DNA from: an uncultured Bacteroidales bacterium
GTDB lineage: Bacteria; Bacteroidota; Bacteroidia; Bacteroidales; Bacteroidaceae
Reading direction: 5' to 3'
Assembly: GCA_902778625.1 (NCBI GenBank)
Contig: CACYYM010000005.1
Coordinates: 1-64,000, forward strand
DNA length: 64,000 bases
In this document: piece after piece, positions 45,593 to 54,301 of the stretch
Layout of the letters: each line of letters opens with the position of its first letter
How positions within the stretch are numbered: position 1 is the stretch's first letter
Notes under the pieces: generated by a model
The model's database searches: none
What the model saw: only the letters and a program-made list of their open reading frames with translations
What the model was told of the DNA's origin: nothing
Program-made: the position numbers and the translations under genes

Positions 45593-45883
45593 TCACTTCT
45601 TGATGAGTGCGGCCTCGACTTCCGAAAGCAGCGGGCGGAGAGCCTGCAGGATGGGCTCTGAATCGTTGACGGTCTCCTGACGTTTGCTCTGCACGGCAAT
45701 GTCGAGGATTGTCATCAACAAATACATCTCGGAACTTTGTCCGGGATAGCTACTTGTATAGAAGTTGAACCTCTCCTTGATAAGTTTTTCAGCCTGACGA
45801 TAGACATATTCTTCGTCACGCTTGATGGTCATGGGTAAAGTCCACGAACCGAATCGGAGAGTTATTGAAAGGGTGTCATCCAT
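45593..45883 (-). CDS. zapA: Cell division protein ZapA-like
   Basis: A 96-residue cytoplasmic protein with the ZapA pattern: an N-terminal beta region (SITLRFGSWTLPMTIKRDEEYVYRQAEKLI), then helices (MYLLMTILDIAVQ). ZapA stabilises the FtsZ ring. The small size and position between the coiled-coil gene and rny agree with the assignment; overall similarity to model ZapA is modest. Confidence 0.78.
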   Translation of the reverse strand: MDDTLSITLRFGSWTLPMTIKRDEEYVYRQAEKLIKERFNFYTSSYPGQSSEMYLLMTILDIAVQSKRQETVNDSEPILQALRPLLSEVEAALIKK

Positions 45884-45889
45884 AACGTG

Positions 45890-46189
45890 TTATTCTGTTA
45901 CTTTAAGCATGGAGATGCACCGGTCAATATCGCGCACCATCGTTCTTATACGGCCGCGCATGTCTTTGATATCGTTGTCGGCCATATCGATGTATTTCGC
46001 CATCTTAAGACGGCTGTATTGTTGTTTGAGTTCTTCGTTCTGAGCCTGAAGCTTCAGTATTTCATCATCTTTCTCGCCGAGTTGCTTGCGCAGTTTATCC
46101 TGCTCTTCCTGCAATTGTCCCTGTTGCAGGATGAGCTGTCTGACACGCGTCTCAAGCTGTTTGATGAGGTCTTTCAGTTCCTGATTCAT
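45890..46189 (-). CDS. Small coiled-coil protein upstream of zapA
   Basis: A 99-residue protein made almost wholly of heptad-like helix (LIKQLETRVRQLILQQGQL..., EILKLQAQNEELKQQYSRL). It ends in DIKDMRGRIRTMVRDIDRCI. Its place 6 bases upstream of zapA suggests a ZapB-like partner in cell division, an inference from position and shape only. Confidence 0.7.
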   Translation of the reverse strand: MNQELKDLIKQLETRVRQLILQQGQLQEEQDKLRKQLGEKDDEILKLQAQNEELKQQYSRLKMAKYIDMADNDIKDMRGRIRTMVRDIDRCISMLKVTE

Positions 46190-46212
46190 GACGAATTAAC
46201 TCATTTTGCGGG

Positions 46213-46242
46213 CAAAGATAATACTTTTTTTCTTATTATGCA
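46213..46242 (-). promoter_or_regulatory. Promoter of the coiled-coil-zapA-rny operon
   Basis: On the minus strand TATCTTTG (46213-46220) and TTG (46240-46242) lie 19 bases apart; the first start codon is 23 bases downstream. Confidence 0.65.
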
Positions 46243-46245
46243 AGT

Positions 46246-46872
46246 TTATTGCTCACTATTTTTCTTTGGCTCCTTCTTTGCAAGCATCACAATGGTGTGT
46301 ACGTATTCCGTCATCCACTGTTCTGAATAGCCAAGCACTGCTTGGTATTTGCGGACAGCGACGCAGGCTCGGCGCACGCCTTCGTCTTTCCAATCGTTCT
46401 TCGTAAGTACCTGATGGACCTGCTTTGCAGTCATCTCGCGAAGGGCTCCTTTGAAGAAACTGGGCAGTCGCATTTTCCATTGCATAAGGTTGCCCATCAG
46501 CATCATAAGGTCCTGGCTGAAGCCTTGGAATTGGACGAGGTAGCTCTGGGCATCCTGTATTTTGCGGCAGTGCTTGCGGATGCTGGCGTCAATCTCTGTG
46601 AAGAACGAATCGCTGACACCATAAATGCTTTGCATGAGCTTGCGGCAGTGCTTCTTCTCGGCAATACCAAGCTTGTTGTTGATGGTCGCCACATGGTATG
46701 TCTGCTTGAAGATGCGCAGGTCGGGCAACGCACTGAGGTTGTTGATGCCGATCTGCGCTGCCATCACAGCCTGATAGTACACGCGGATGAGGAGCATGAA
46801 GTCCTCCATACCGCCTGCCTTTGTCTGAGAATTGTCTTTGTTCTTGCCAAAAAGTTTGCTGAATATAGACAT
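46246..46872 (-). CDS. Conserved-looking protein of unknown function
   Basis: A 208-residue soluble protein. It begins MSIFSKLFGKNKDN and is then largely helical and rich in Met, Lys and Gln (AEKKHCRKLMQSIYGVSDSFF, DLMMLMGNLMQWKMRLPSFF). There is no signal peptide or known motif that I recognise. It lies directly upstream of the coiled-coil-zapA-rny unit, but that unit has its own promoter. The function cannot be named. Confidence 0.7.
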   Translation of the reverse strand: MSIFSKLFGKNKDNSQTKAGGMEDFMLLIRVYYQAVMAAQIGINNLSALPDLRIFKQTYHVATINNKLGIAEKKHCRKLMQSIYGVSDSFFTEIDASIRKHCRKIQDAQSYLVQFQGFSQDLMMLMGNLMQWKMRLPSFFKGALREMTAKQVHQVLTKNDWKDEGVRRACVAVRKYQAVLGYSEQWMTEYVHTIVMLAKKEPKKNSEQ

Positions 46873-46917
46873 GATGTTTAATTACAATTTAACTATTTAC
46901 GATTTGCGAAGTTCATA

Positions 46918-48237
46918 TTATATATAATCAATGGTCTTAGCTCTCGATTTGCTTAGCAGAGTGCCGAGACGCTGCAGCATTATACGCACGTCGAGCCAGA
47001 AGCCCCAATTCCCGTAGTACCAGGCGTCTGCCTTCGTGCTGCCTTGTGTCTGCGACGGAAGGTGATAGTTCGTGATGCCCGCCTTGATGTGATTGTCGGA
47101 AACGAATAGTTGTCTCATTTCGCGGCGATACTCAGGGTATTGTTCCGGTCGCATCATCTGTGAACCCACAATTGTCATGCTGCCCCACAGCACGCAGAGG
47201 AATTGCGGCAAGAGTTCCAGACCAGTATGTGTGAGGAACTTGCCGAAGGGAAAGTACCCGGGATCATTGATGCCTTCGAGGAAGGAAGGTGCTGCCTCGT
47301 AGTGCCGTGTGCGGAAGGTCAGGCAAAGGAAGGTTTTGCCGTTCATGCCGCACATATGTCTCGCCGTGAAGACGGGACCTCGGCTCTGCCGCTTGATGCT
47401 GATGTATGCAATGAGGGCAAAGACGGGGAAGACTGTGAGAAGAACGATGAGGCTCAGCACAATGTCCATGAGACGCTTGATAGTTCTGTTGAAGAAGCTT
47501 TGCAGGGGAGGTTTTGCAGCCGAGAGGACGTTGGTGTTGCCACGGAGCTCGCTCTCCATCGCTTGGTTCATTGCCATGACGGGCTGCGGAAGGATGTGAA
47601 GCACGATGCCTTGCTTGCGACACGTGTGTGCAACGTCTTCATACTCTTTTGCCGACAATACGGATGGTGCACAATAGACGCTCTCTGTCGAGGGGTGTTC
47701 TAAGAGATACGCTTCAAGCTGTTGTGCCGTCTGTTCTTCGAGGCGAGCCAGTTTCAAACCGTACGTATTTTTTTGCAAGGCTTGCTGCTGCCAGGCAGTC
47801 TCTTCGTCGCAGAGGATAACGCCGTGCTCGCTGTGACGAATCGAATAGTGTATGAACCATCGGTTAAGGATGAGACGTTCGATGGTCAGAGCGACACAGA
47901 AAAGAATCCATGCTGGCAGCAGGAAGTAGTGTTCGCGTGGAATGGCAGCGGAAAGAATGCCGACAGCCAAGGCCGTCTTCATGGCCTGAGCCACTACCTC
48001 GTCGCGGCGGGCGGTACGGCTGAAGGTGACATTGGGGATGAAGCGTACGGCGATGATGAGCAGCACAAGGCCAATCCCGATGCGCAGCAGCCAATCGCGA
48101 TATCCGCAGTCTGCGGAAGATGCAGCCGCCTGCAGGCAAATTGCCCAAATGAGCGCTTCAATCAAAAGTGTAATGCTGTCGCGTAGCCAATGCCGTTTCA
48201 TGCGCCCAACCGATATGTTTGCTTTGCTTTTGTTCAT
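46918..48237 (-). CDS. Polyprenyl-phosphate glycosyl-1-phosphate transferase (initiating sugar transferase)
   Basis: A 439-residue membrane protein. Four N-terminal membrane helices (from SITLLIEALIWAICLQAA), a soluble middle part and another helix (MDIVLSLIVLLTVFPVFALIAYI) precede the catalytic WcaJ/WbaP-type domain. That domain shows RGPVFTARHMCGMNGKTF and ELLPQFLCVLWGSMTIVG, corresponding to the family ELPQLxNVLxGxMSxVGPRP. It starts capsule or exopolysaccharide synthesis by loading the first sugar phosphate onto undecaprenyl phosphate. The final motif is GSQMMRPEQ where GPRP is usual, so activity should not be assumed. The start at 48237 follows the promoter. It is divergent from the Wzc-type kinase. 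Confidence 0.82.
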   Translation of the reverse strand: MNKSKANISVGRMKRHWLRDSITLLIEALIWAICLQAAASSADCGYRDWLLRIGIGLVLLIIAVRFIPNVTFSRTARRDEVVAQAMKTALAVGILSAAIPREHYFLLPAWILFCVALTIERLILNRWFIHYSIRHSEHGVILCDEETAWQQQALQKNTYGLKLARLEEQTAQQLEAYLLEHPSTESVYCAPSVLSAKEYEDVAHTCRKQGIVLHILPQPVMAMNQAMESELRGNTNVLSAAKPPLQSFFNRTIKRLMDIVLSLIVLLTVFPVFALIAYISIKRQSRGPVFTARHMCGMNGKTFLCLTFRTRHYEAAPSFLEGINDPGYFPFGKFLTHTGLELLPQFLCVLWGSMTIVGSQMMRPEQYPEYRREMRQLFVSDNHIKAGITNYHLPSQTQGSTKADAWYYGNWGFWLDVRIMLQRLGTLLSKSRAKTIDYI

Positions 48238-48282
48238 TGTTCCTGACGGAGAGAGATGCATCGCATGCACATACATCGTATG

Positions 48283-48315
48283 CAAAGTTACAACATTTTA
48301 TGCGATAAATGGCAA
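48283..48315 (-). promoter_or_regulatory. Promoter of the sugar transferase gene
   Basis: On the minus strand TAACTTTG (48283-48290) and TTG (48313-48315), 22 bases apart. Its position excludes an upstream in-frame ATG at 48285. Confidence 0.6.
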
Positions 48316-48385
48316 GGAATAACATAGAAATCGTCGAGAAAGATAATTTTTCGCGCAATTCCTTTAACTTTATTACAATTATTCG

Positions 48386-48393
48386 TATATTTG
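48386..48393 (+). promoter_or_regulatory. -7 element of the Wzc-type kinase gene
   Basis: TATATTTG, 47 bases before the ATG at 48441. No clear -33 element. Confidence 0.5.
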
Positions 48394-48440
48394 CACGCTG
48401 ATTGGTTAATAACGCAATTAAACAATTAATCTTTTGCTAT

Positions 48441-50909
48441 ATGGCAGAATACGTTTCTAACGAAGAATTACAGAAAGAAGAAGAGTCCGGTGGTATTTCT
48501 CTCTCCGCGATATGGACTATCATCGTGCTTAACTGGCAGTGGATACTGCTTTGCGTTTTTATTGCCCTTTGTTTGGCTTTTTGCTATCTGCGTTACACGA
48601 GACCGGTATATACTTCAGCGATGAAGGTGCTGATTAAGGACGACGAAGGTAAACGCTGGTCAAGAGGCGGACAGATGAACCTGGAAGAGATGGGTATCAT
48701 CTCGAATAGTAATGGTTTTGATAACGAACTTGAGATTCTGACGAGTACCAATGTGAACAGTCGCGTGGTGAAGTCGCTGAAACTCTATGTCAACTATGCC
48801 ATTCAGGGTCGCTTGAAGAAGATGGAGATGTACCAGAATAATCCCATCATTGTCGATATGCCCCAACATCAGCTTTCGGTGTTGAAGACGCCCATCGAGC
48901 TGGAGATGACCAGATCGGACAAGGGCTTGCATGTTTCCGGCAAGGTGAGAATGGCGGGGCAGGAAGACCTAGTTACTTTCGAGCACGACGTCAAGAAGTT
49001 GCCAGGCAGCATCAACACGCCTATGGGCGTCATTATCTTCCAGCAGAACCCGGGAACGAAATGGAAAGACGAGAAGCTGTATGCTACGATTCTCCCCATT
49101 GAGACTGCTGCCCGCATATATAGGAGCAAACTCTCTGCGGGAGCCACCAGCAAGTTCACCACTGTGGCACAAGTCTCCTTTACGGATACGCAGGTGGGGC
49201 GTTCGCTCGACTATTTGAATGAACTCCTCAAGTGCTACAACGACGATGCCAATGAGGATAAGAACGAGGTGGCAATGAAGACGGGCGACTTCATCAAGGC
49301 TCGTATCGACGATATTCGTGGTGAGCTTGACGTTACGGAAGGCGATTTGGAGCAGTACAAGAAGAGCAACGCCCTTATCAACCTGACCAATGATGCCACG
49401 ACGGCTCTCTCGAGCACGACTGAGTACCAGAAGAAGCAGGTTGAGTTTGAGACACAACTCAACCTCATCAATGCGCTGGTCAACTATGTGAACAATCCTG
49501 CCAACGCGATGCAGGTCATCCCGGCTAACCTTGGCCTTGCAGACGCCAACCTCAACGGACTCATCAGCAAGTACAACGACGGTGTGCTTCAGCGCAATCG
49601 TTTGCTCAAGTCGTCGGGCGAGGACAATGCCGTCGTTCAGCGCATCACGGCTCAGCTCGAAGAGATGTGGCCGTCAATCAAAATGAGCCTCGATGCCATC
49701 CGCAGCGACGTGATGACGCAGAAGGCTGGTGCTGACAGGCAATACAGCATGTACAGCAGCCGCATCAGCAGCACGCCGACGCAGGAGCGTGCTCTCACCA
49801 ATCTGGACCGCCAGCGCGAGATCAAGGCAAACCTTTACCTGATGCTTCTGCAGAAGCGTGAGGAGAACTATATCTCTCTTGCCAGCACTGCAGCCAAGGC
49901 ACGCATCATCGACTCGCCCCAGTACAGGGGACAGGTTGCTCCAAAGTCCAACATCATCTGGCTCATTGCCTTGCTGCTCGGTCTTGGCTTGCCAATAGCC
50001 TTCTTCTATTTGAGGGATTTGCTCCGCTACCGCATCCAAGGACGCGAGGACGTGGAAAAGCTGACGAAGATAAGTATTCTGGCAGACATCCCATTGGCTG
50101 GCAAGTTGGTGGATGGCGAGAAGGCGCTTGTGGTTCGCGAGAACACGAACGACTCGATGGAAGAGGCGTTCCGAGGCTTGCGCACCAATCTGCGCTTCAT
50201 CCTCGAGTCGGGCGAGAAAGTTATCCTTTGCACCAGTTGTATTCCTGGTGAGGGCAAGACGTTCGTCTGCACCAACTTGGCGATGTCTCTGGCGCTGATG
50301 GGCAAGAAAGTCATTGTCGTCGGTCTCGATATCCGTAAGCCCAGACTCGTAAAACTCTTTGGTATACCCGCCGACAAGAAGGGCATTACGACCTTCCTCT
50401 CTGGCAGTGACCAGACATACGAGGCTCTTGAGCAGCAGATTGTACACGGTGTGGCGAACAAGAACCTCGACGTGCTGCCCGCTGGCATCATTCCGCCAAA
50501 CCCGGGCGAGCTCATTTCGCGCGAGCAGCTCGACAAGGCCATTGAGCTCCTCAAGGAACACTACGACTACGTCCTGCTCGACACACCGCCCATTGGACTC
50601 GTCAGCGATACGCTCTCCATCGGTCGTGTTGCCGACATGAGCCTCTTCGTATGTCGCGCCGACTACAGCCCGCGTTCGAACTTCGACCTCATCAACAGTC
50701 TTAAGAATGAGGAGAAACTGCCGAAGGTCAACCTCGTGCTCAATGCCATTGATATGCGTAAGAAGAAGTACGGCTACTACTATGGCTACGGCAAGTATGG
50801 CAAGTACGGTGAATACGGCAAGTATGGCTATGGTTACGGCCGTTACGGTCATTATGGTATCTACGGTCAGTATGGTGCTCATCAGAGCAAAGAGCATACA
50901 GAGAAATAA
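48441..50909 (+). CDS. Wzc-type exopolysaccharide tyrosine kinase with Tyr/Gly-rich tail
   Basis: An 822-residue inner-membrane protein. An N-terminal Wzz-like chain-length region is framed by membrane segments (WILLCVFIALCLAFCYL and IIWLIALLLGLGLPIAFFYL). The C-terminal BY-kinase domain has Walker A PGEGKTFVCTNLA (about 601), A' motif VVGLDIRKP and Walker B YVLLDTPPIG. The last 45 residues are a run of KYG, GYG, RYGHYG units holding about 16 tyrosines, the likely autophosphorylation cluster. It controls polymer length and export. The start at 48441 is favoured over 48402. Confidence 0.9.
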   Translation: MAEYVSNEELQKEEESGGISLSAIWTIIVLNWQWILLCVFIALCLAFCYLRYTRPVYTSAMKVLIKDDEGKRWSRGGQMNLEEMGIISNSNGFDNELEILTSTNVNSRVVKSLKLYVNYAIQGRLKKMEMYQNNPIIVDMPQHQLSVLKTPIELEMTRSDKGLHVSGKVRMAGQEDLVTFEHDVKKLPGSINTPMGVIIFQQNPGTKWKDEKLYATILPIETAARIYRSKLSAGATSKFTTVAQVSFTDTQVGRSLDYLNELLKCYNDDANEDKNEVAMKTGDFIKARIDDIRGELDVTEGDLEQYKKSNALINLTNDATTALSSTTEYQKKQVEFETQLNLINALVNYVNNPANAMQVIPANLGLADANLNGLISKYNDGVLQRNRLLKSSGEDNAVVQRITAQLEEMWPSIKMSLDAIRSDVMTQKAGADRQYSMYSSRISSTPTQERALTNLDRQREIKANLYLMLLQKREENYISLASTAAKARIIDSPQYRGQVAPKSNIIWLIALLLGLGLPIAFFYLRDLLRYRIQGREDVEKLTKISILADIPLAGKLVDGEKALVVRENTNDSMEEAFRGLRTNLRFILESGEKVILCTSCIPGEGKTFVCTNLAMSLALMGKKVIVVGLDIRKPRLVKLFGIPADKKGITTFLSGSDQTYEALEQQIVHGVANKNLDVLPAGIIPPNPGELISREQLDKAIELLKEHYDYVLLDTPPIGLVSDTLSIGRVADMSLFVCRADYSPRSNFDLINSLKNEEKLPKVNLVLNAIDMRKKKYGYYYGYGKYGKYGEYGKYGYGYGRYGHYGIYGQYGAHQSKEHTEK

Positions 50910-50941
50910 CGAAATCTGAAACTCCCAATAGGGGGAAATAA

Positions 50942-51030
50942 AACGCCGCACGCGGGGATTGCAATCTCCGCGTGCGACGTTGGTCATCTCCGCGTGCGGC
51001 GTTTTAATTTCCGCATGCGGCGTTTTTTGA
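50942..51030. repeat. 22-bp phased repeat array G (CCGCNNGCGG type)
   Basis: Cores start at 50946, 50968, 50990 and 51011 (steps 22, 22, 21). The first is CCGCACGCGG, the next two contain CCGCGTGCG, and the last is CCGCATGCGG followed by CGTTTTTT. It lies between the convergent Wzc-type gene and the ThiD-like gene and may serve as their terminator. Confidence 0.82.
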
Positions 51031-51035
51031 CCCCC

Positions 51036-51803
51036 TTAGAGGCCAGCACTGATATAGTAGCGCGGACCGGCCAGGAAATAGTTCATGTATGCTTCGGCTC
51101 GCATGACGGCAGTGGCGAGGTCGTCGCCCTTTGCCAGATGCGTCGCAATGGCGCTTGCCAAAGTGTCGCCGGTACCATTGCGGTCGTCGAGCACCAGTTT
51201 CTTCTTCGGATGCGGCGTGAGCGTCTCGGTTGTTACGTCGTAGAGATAATCTACGAGATACTTGCCCTCTTCCACACTTTTCACCAACACACTGCATCCC
51301 CACCCGGCAAGCTTCTTCAGGTCAGCCTCGGGGTCCGTTATCGCCTGCCCCAGCAGGAACTCTGCTTCGCGAACGTTTGGCGTGATGAGTGTGGCGAGTG
51401 GAAACAACTCATTCTTGTAAGCCGCAATCGCTTCGTCGCTGACCAACTGCTCGCCGGCAAAATTCACGATGACCGGGTCGATGAGGATGGGCTGCCGGTT
51501 GTAGCGTCGCAACACACCGGCTACGGCGCGTATAATCTCCTCCGTCGGCAGGATGCCCGTCTTGATGCAATCTGCACCGACAGTGCTTAGGAACGATTCC
51601 GCCTGCGAGACAATTAAGTCCGTCGGCAAGTGGTGAATGCCCTTGATTCGGTTTACGTCTTCGTCCACAATACATGTCAGCGCCGCCGCCGCCCAGCCCT
51701 CGCAGCGAGTTATCGCTTTGATGTCCGCCTGAACGCCCGCACTGCCCAAAGGTTCGCTCCCAGCAATGAGAAAAACCTTGCCTGTATTTACTTTCTTCTC
51801 CAT
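51036..51803 (-). CDS. thiD: ThiD/PdxK-family kinase (hydroxymethylpyrimidine or pyridoxine kinase)
   Basis: A 255-residue ribokinase-fold enzyme. Motifs are VFLIAGSEPLGSAGVQADIKA, where ThiD normally has AGSDxSGGAGIQADIK, then GADCIKTGIL, VIVNFAGEQL, ITPNVREAEFLLG and the catalytic LDDRNGTGDTLASAIA. ThiD phosphorylates the thiamine pyrimidine twice; some family members phosphorylate vitamin B6 instead. The altered first motif leaves the substrate open. The start at 51803 is preferred because the longer frame runs through the promoter. It is divergent from the M6 protease gene. Confidence 0.8.
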   Translation of the reverse strand: MEKKVNTGKVFLIAGSEPLGSAGVQADIKAITRCEGWAAAALTCIVDEDVNRIKGIHHLPTDLIVSQAESFLSTVGADCIKTGILPTEEIIRAVAGVLRRYNRQPILIDPVIVNFAGEQLVSDEAIAAYKNELFPLATLITPNVREAEFLLGQAITDPEADLKKLAGWGCSVLVKSVEEGKYLVDYLYDVTTETLTPHPKKKLVLDDRNGTGDTLASAIATHLAKGDDLATAVMRAEAYMNYFLAGPRYYISAGL

Positions 51804-51811
51804 ACGGGGCG

Positions 51812-51819
51812 CAAAGTTA
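51812..51819 (-). promoter_or_regulatory. -7 element of the ThiD-like gene
   Basis: On the minus strand TAACTTTG, only 8 bases before the ATG at 51803, so the leader would be nearly absent. Confidence 0.5.
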
Positions 51820-51831
51820 CGAAAAAAAACG

Positions 51832-51839
51832 TATATTTG
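51832..51839 (+). promoter_or_regulatory. -7 element of the M6 protease gene
   Basis: TATATTTG, 28 bases before the ATG at 51868. It lies 12 bases from the -7 element of the divergent ThiD-like gene. Confidence 0.5.
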
Positions 51840-51867
51840 TACCCGCAAAGCAATATATAATATAATA

Positions 51868-54162
51868 ATGTATAGAAAAAACGCCATAACACTGCTCGCT
51901 GCACTTCTTTGCAGCCTCTCCATTAGTGCACAACCTTTGATAAGGCAGTCCCCCCTTCGCGGACACCATCATACCCAACGTCTGCCGGGCGTCAACGAAC
52001 GCCGTCTGGCACGACTCGAGAAGATGCGCGAAGCTAACGTCGCACGTCGCCACCGCCAGGGACCTTGGCGCGCACAGACCGTTCCCGAGACTCAGAAAGG
52101 ACTTGTCCTGCTCGTGGAGTTCTCCGACGCAGGCGGCAAATTGAAGTCCGGCGCTGCAACACAGTGGAACAACCGTTTCAACCAAGAAGGCTTCTCGCAG
52201 TATAACCACATCGGCTCTGTGCGCGACTACTTCCGCGAGCAGAGCTATGGCCTGTTGACCATCGACTTCGACGTCGTCGGCCCACTCACGCTTTCCAAAA
52301 CCCGTGAATACTATGGCTCGGCCCCGAACAGCAACCTCGACGACCGCGCAGCCGAAATGGTCATAGATGCACTGGCGCTCGCCGACTCGCAAGTCAATTA
52401 CGCCGACTACGACTGGGACGGCGACGGCTATGTCGACCAGGTCTATGTCATTTATGCCGGTGTGACTTACTACGACTCGCCTGGCTACATCTGGCCCCAC
52501 GAATGGGACCTCTCCAGTGCAAGGACTTGGGGCAGCGGATCTGGCAGACAAAGGAAGGACGGCGTCTACATCGACACGTATGCCGTCTCCAACGAACTTG
52601 CCAACGCCTCGACCCTCGAAGGCATAGGCACCGCTTGCCATGAATTCAGCCACTGTCTCGGATATCCTGACTTCTACGACACCGACTACACGGGCGGCAC
52701 GGCAGCACAGAACTGGGACGTGCTTGACGGCGGCAGCTACAACGGACCGCAAGGCATCGGAGAAGTGCCGTCGCCATACACCGCATATGAGCGCTGGGTT
52801 GCTGGCTGGATAGACCTTATCCCCTTGGACGAGCCGTGTAAAGTTATCGGCATGCCTGCCATCAACGAAGAAGGCGTGGCATATATCATCACCAACACCG
52901 GAAACACCAACGAGTACTACGTTCTGGAGAACCGCCAACAGAGAACTTTCGGAACAGGCAATCGTGGGCACGGACTCATGGTGTGGCATATTGATTATGA
53001 CCGTACGGCGTGGAACAACAACACCGTCAACCAGGATAAGAACCATCAGCGCATGACATTCCTTCCCGCCGACGGGCAAGTGGGAGTTCTCAGGCGCAAT
53101 GACGATGGCTCCTATCAGTATGATATCTCTGCCGACGATGAGGCTGGCGACCCCTATCCCGGCAGGGTGGGGGTGGACGAGGTGCAACCGCTCACCTGGT
53201 TTATCAAAGAGAAGAATGGCACTAAGACGCATCCGAATCTCATTCACGGCATAACCGAAACAGCTGACGGCAAGATAAACTTCATCTATGGCAACCCCGT
53301 TATTCTGGCAACGCCGGAATTCATGCCCCCGACAGGCATCTCGGATATCTCGTTCACCGTCAACTGGCTGCCCGTTGAGGGTGCGACAAGCTACACGCTG
53401 CAAGTCGAGACGATGGACAACGCGCCAGCTCCCGCAACAGTCCTGGAGGAAGACTTTTCCAAGTTCAGCAGCGTTTCAGACGGCTCTTCGGTCACCAACA
53501 GCCTCCTGAACAAATACACGCAGATGGCAGGGTGGTCGGCATCAGGGCTCTTCGGCACGGGCGGCGATGCCGTGCGTATCTCGTCCGGCCAAGTGTGCGG
53601 ATACCTTATGACGCCAGCCTTGCAGAATGAGGCAGGGCAACTCGTCGTGGAGTTTGAGGCAGCCTATTACAACACAGACAACAGCAGCGTCGTGGTTTCT
53701 GTGCTCGACGGCAATCAGACCATCAGTTCGCAAACGGTTCAACTCTCTTCCGAGAAAGACACTTACACTTGTACCTTCGAGAGTGTTCCTACAGGTTGTA
53801 AGGTCAAGTTCGGTTCGACAGCGGTAAAGAAGCGCTTCTATCTTTATAATGTTAACATTATGGACATGAGCGGCGAAGGTGGAAGTGTTGAAACATATGC
53901 GGGTTTGACCGCTACTTCTTTTGTCGTAGGACCGATAGATTCCGAGATGTATTATTATCGTGTACAAGCTGTATGCGATGACGGCACTTCGGAATGGACC
54001 GACTGGATGAACATCGATATGGCATCTCCTATACAGGACTTGTCGCAGTCCGTGGGCAAATCCAGCGCTGACGTGCTGTACGACCTCTCGGGGCGTCGCT
54101 TGCAAAATGTCCCGAAACGAGGGCTCTATATCCGGAACGGCAGAACCTACCTGTTGCGTTGA
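51868..54162 (+). CDS. Secreted M6-family metalloprotease
   Basis: A 764-residue exported zinc protease related to immune inhibitor A. Signal peptide MYRKNAITLLAALLCSLSISA. The catalytic domain carries GIGTACHEFSHCLGYPDFYD, whose HEFSH (about 258) is the HExxH zinc site, and the later WDVLDGGSYNG Met-turn-like region. A fibronectin III domain begins SFTVNWLPVEGATSYTLQVE, is interrupted by about 130 residues of jelly-roll-like sequence, and resumes with YYYRVQAVCDDGTSEWTDW. The end, LYDLSGRRLQNVPKRGLYIRNG, is the same type of tail as in the first LRR protein, suggesting a shared secretion or anchoring route. Confidence 0.87.
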   Translation: MYRKNAITLLAALLCSLSISAQPLIRQSPLRGHHHTQRLPGVNERRLARLEKMREANVARRHRQGPWRAQTVPETQKGLVLLVEFSDAGGKLKSGAATQWNNRFNQEGFSQYNHIGSVRDYFREQSYGLLTIDFDVVGPLTLSKTREYYGSAPNSNLDDRAAEMVIDALALADSQVNYADYDWDGDGYVDQVYVIYAGVTYYDSPGYIWPHEWDLSSARTWGSGSGRQRKDGVYIDTYAVSNELANASTLEGIGTACHEFSHCLGYPDFYDTDYTGGTAAQNWDVLDGGSYNGPQGIGEVPSPYTAYERWVAGWIDLIPLDEPCKVIGMPAINEEGVAYIITNTGNTNEYYVLENRQQRTFGTGNRGHGLMVWHIDYDRTAWNNNTVNQDKNHQRMTFLPADGQVGVLRRNDDGSYQYDISADDEAGDPYPGRVGVDEVQPLTWFIKEKNGTKTHPNLIHGITETADGKINFIYGNPVILATPEFMPPTGISDISFTVNWLPVEGATSYTLQVETMDNAPAPATVLEEDFSKFSSVSDGSSVTNSLLNKYTQMAGWSASGLFGTGGDAVRISSGQVCGYLMTPALQNEAGQLVVEFEAAYYNTDNSSVVVSVLDGNQTISSQTVQLSSEKDTYTCTFESVPTGCKVKFGSTAVKKRFYLYNVNIMDMSGEGGSVETYAGLTATSFVVGPIDSEMYYYRVQAVCDDGTSEWTDWMNIDMASPIQDLSQSVGKSSADVLYDLSGRRLQNVPKRGLYIRNGRTYLLR

Positions 54163-54301
54163 ACGGAGCGTGACTTTTTCTTTACATTTTTCGCAAAAAC
54201 AGTATGCGGGAAATGTCGTCGCCTTTAGCTGAGATTGAACGCGTCTCGCGAGGAAAAGTCAGGCGCAAAGCAACGAAAATCTCAACGACGCACATTGAAA
54301 T

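Noticed and set aside
48402..48440. Earlier start of the Wzc-type kinase
   Set aside because: It adds 13 residues not typical of the family; MAEYVSNEELQ at 48441 is a better start, though the earlier ATG lies after the promoter and cannot be fully excluded.
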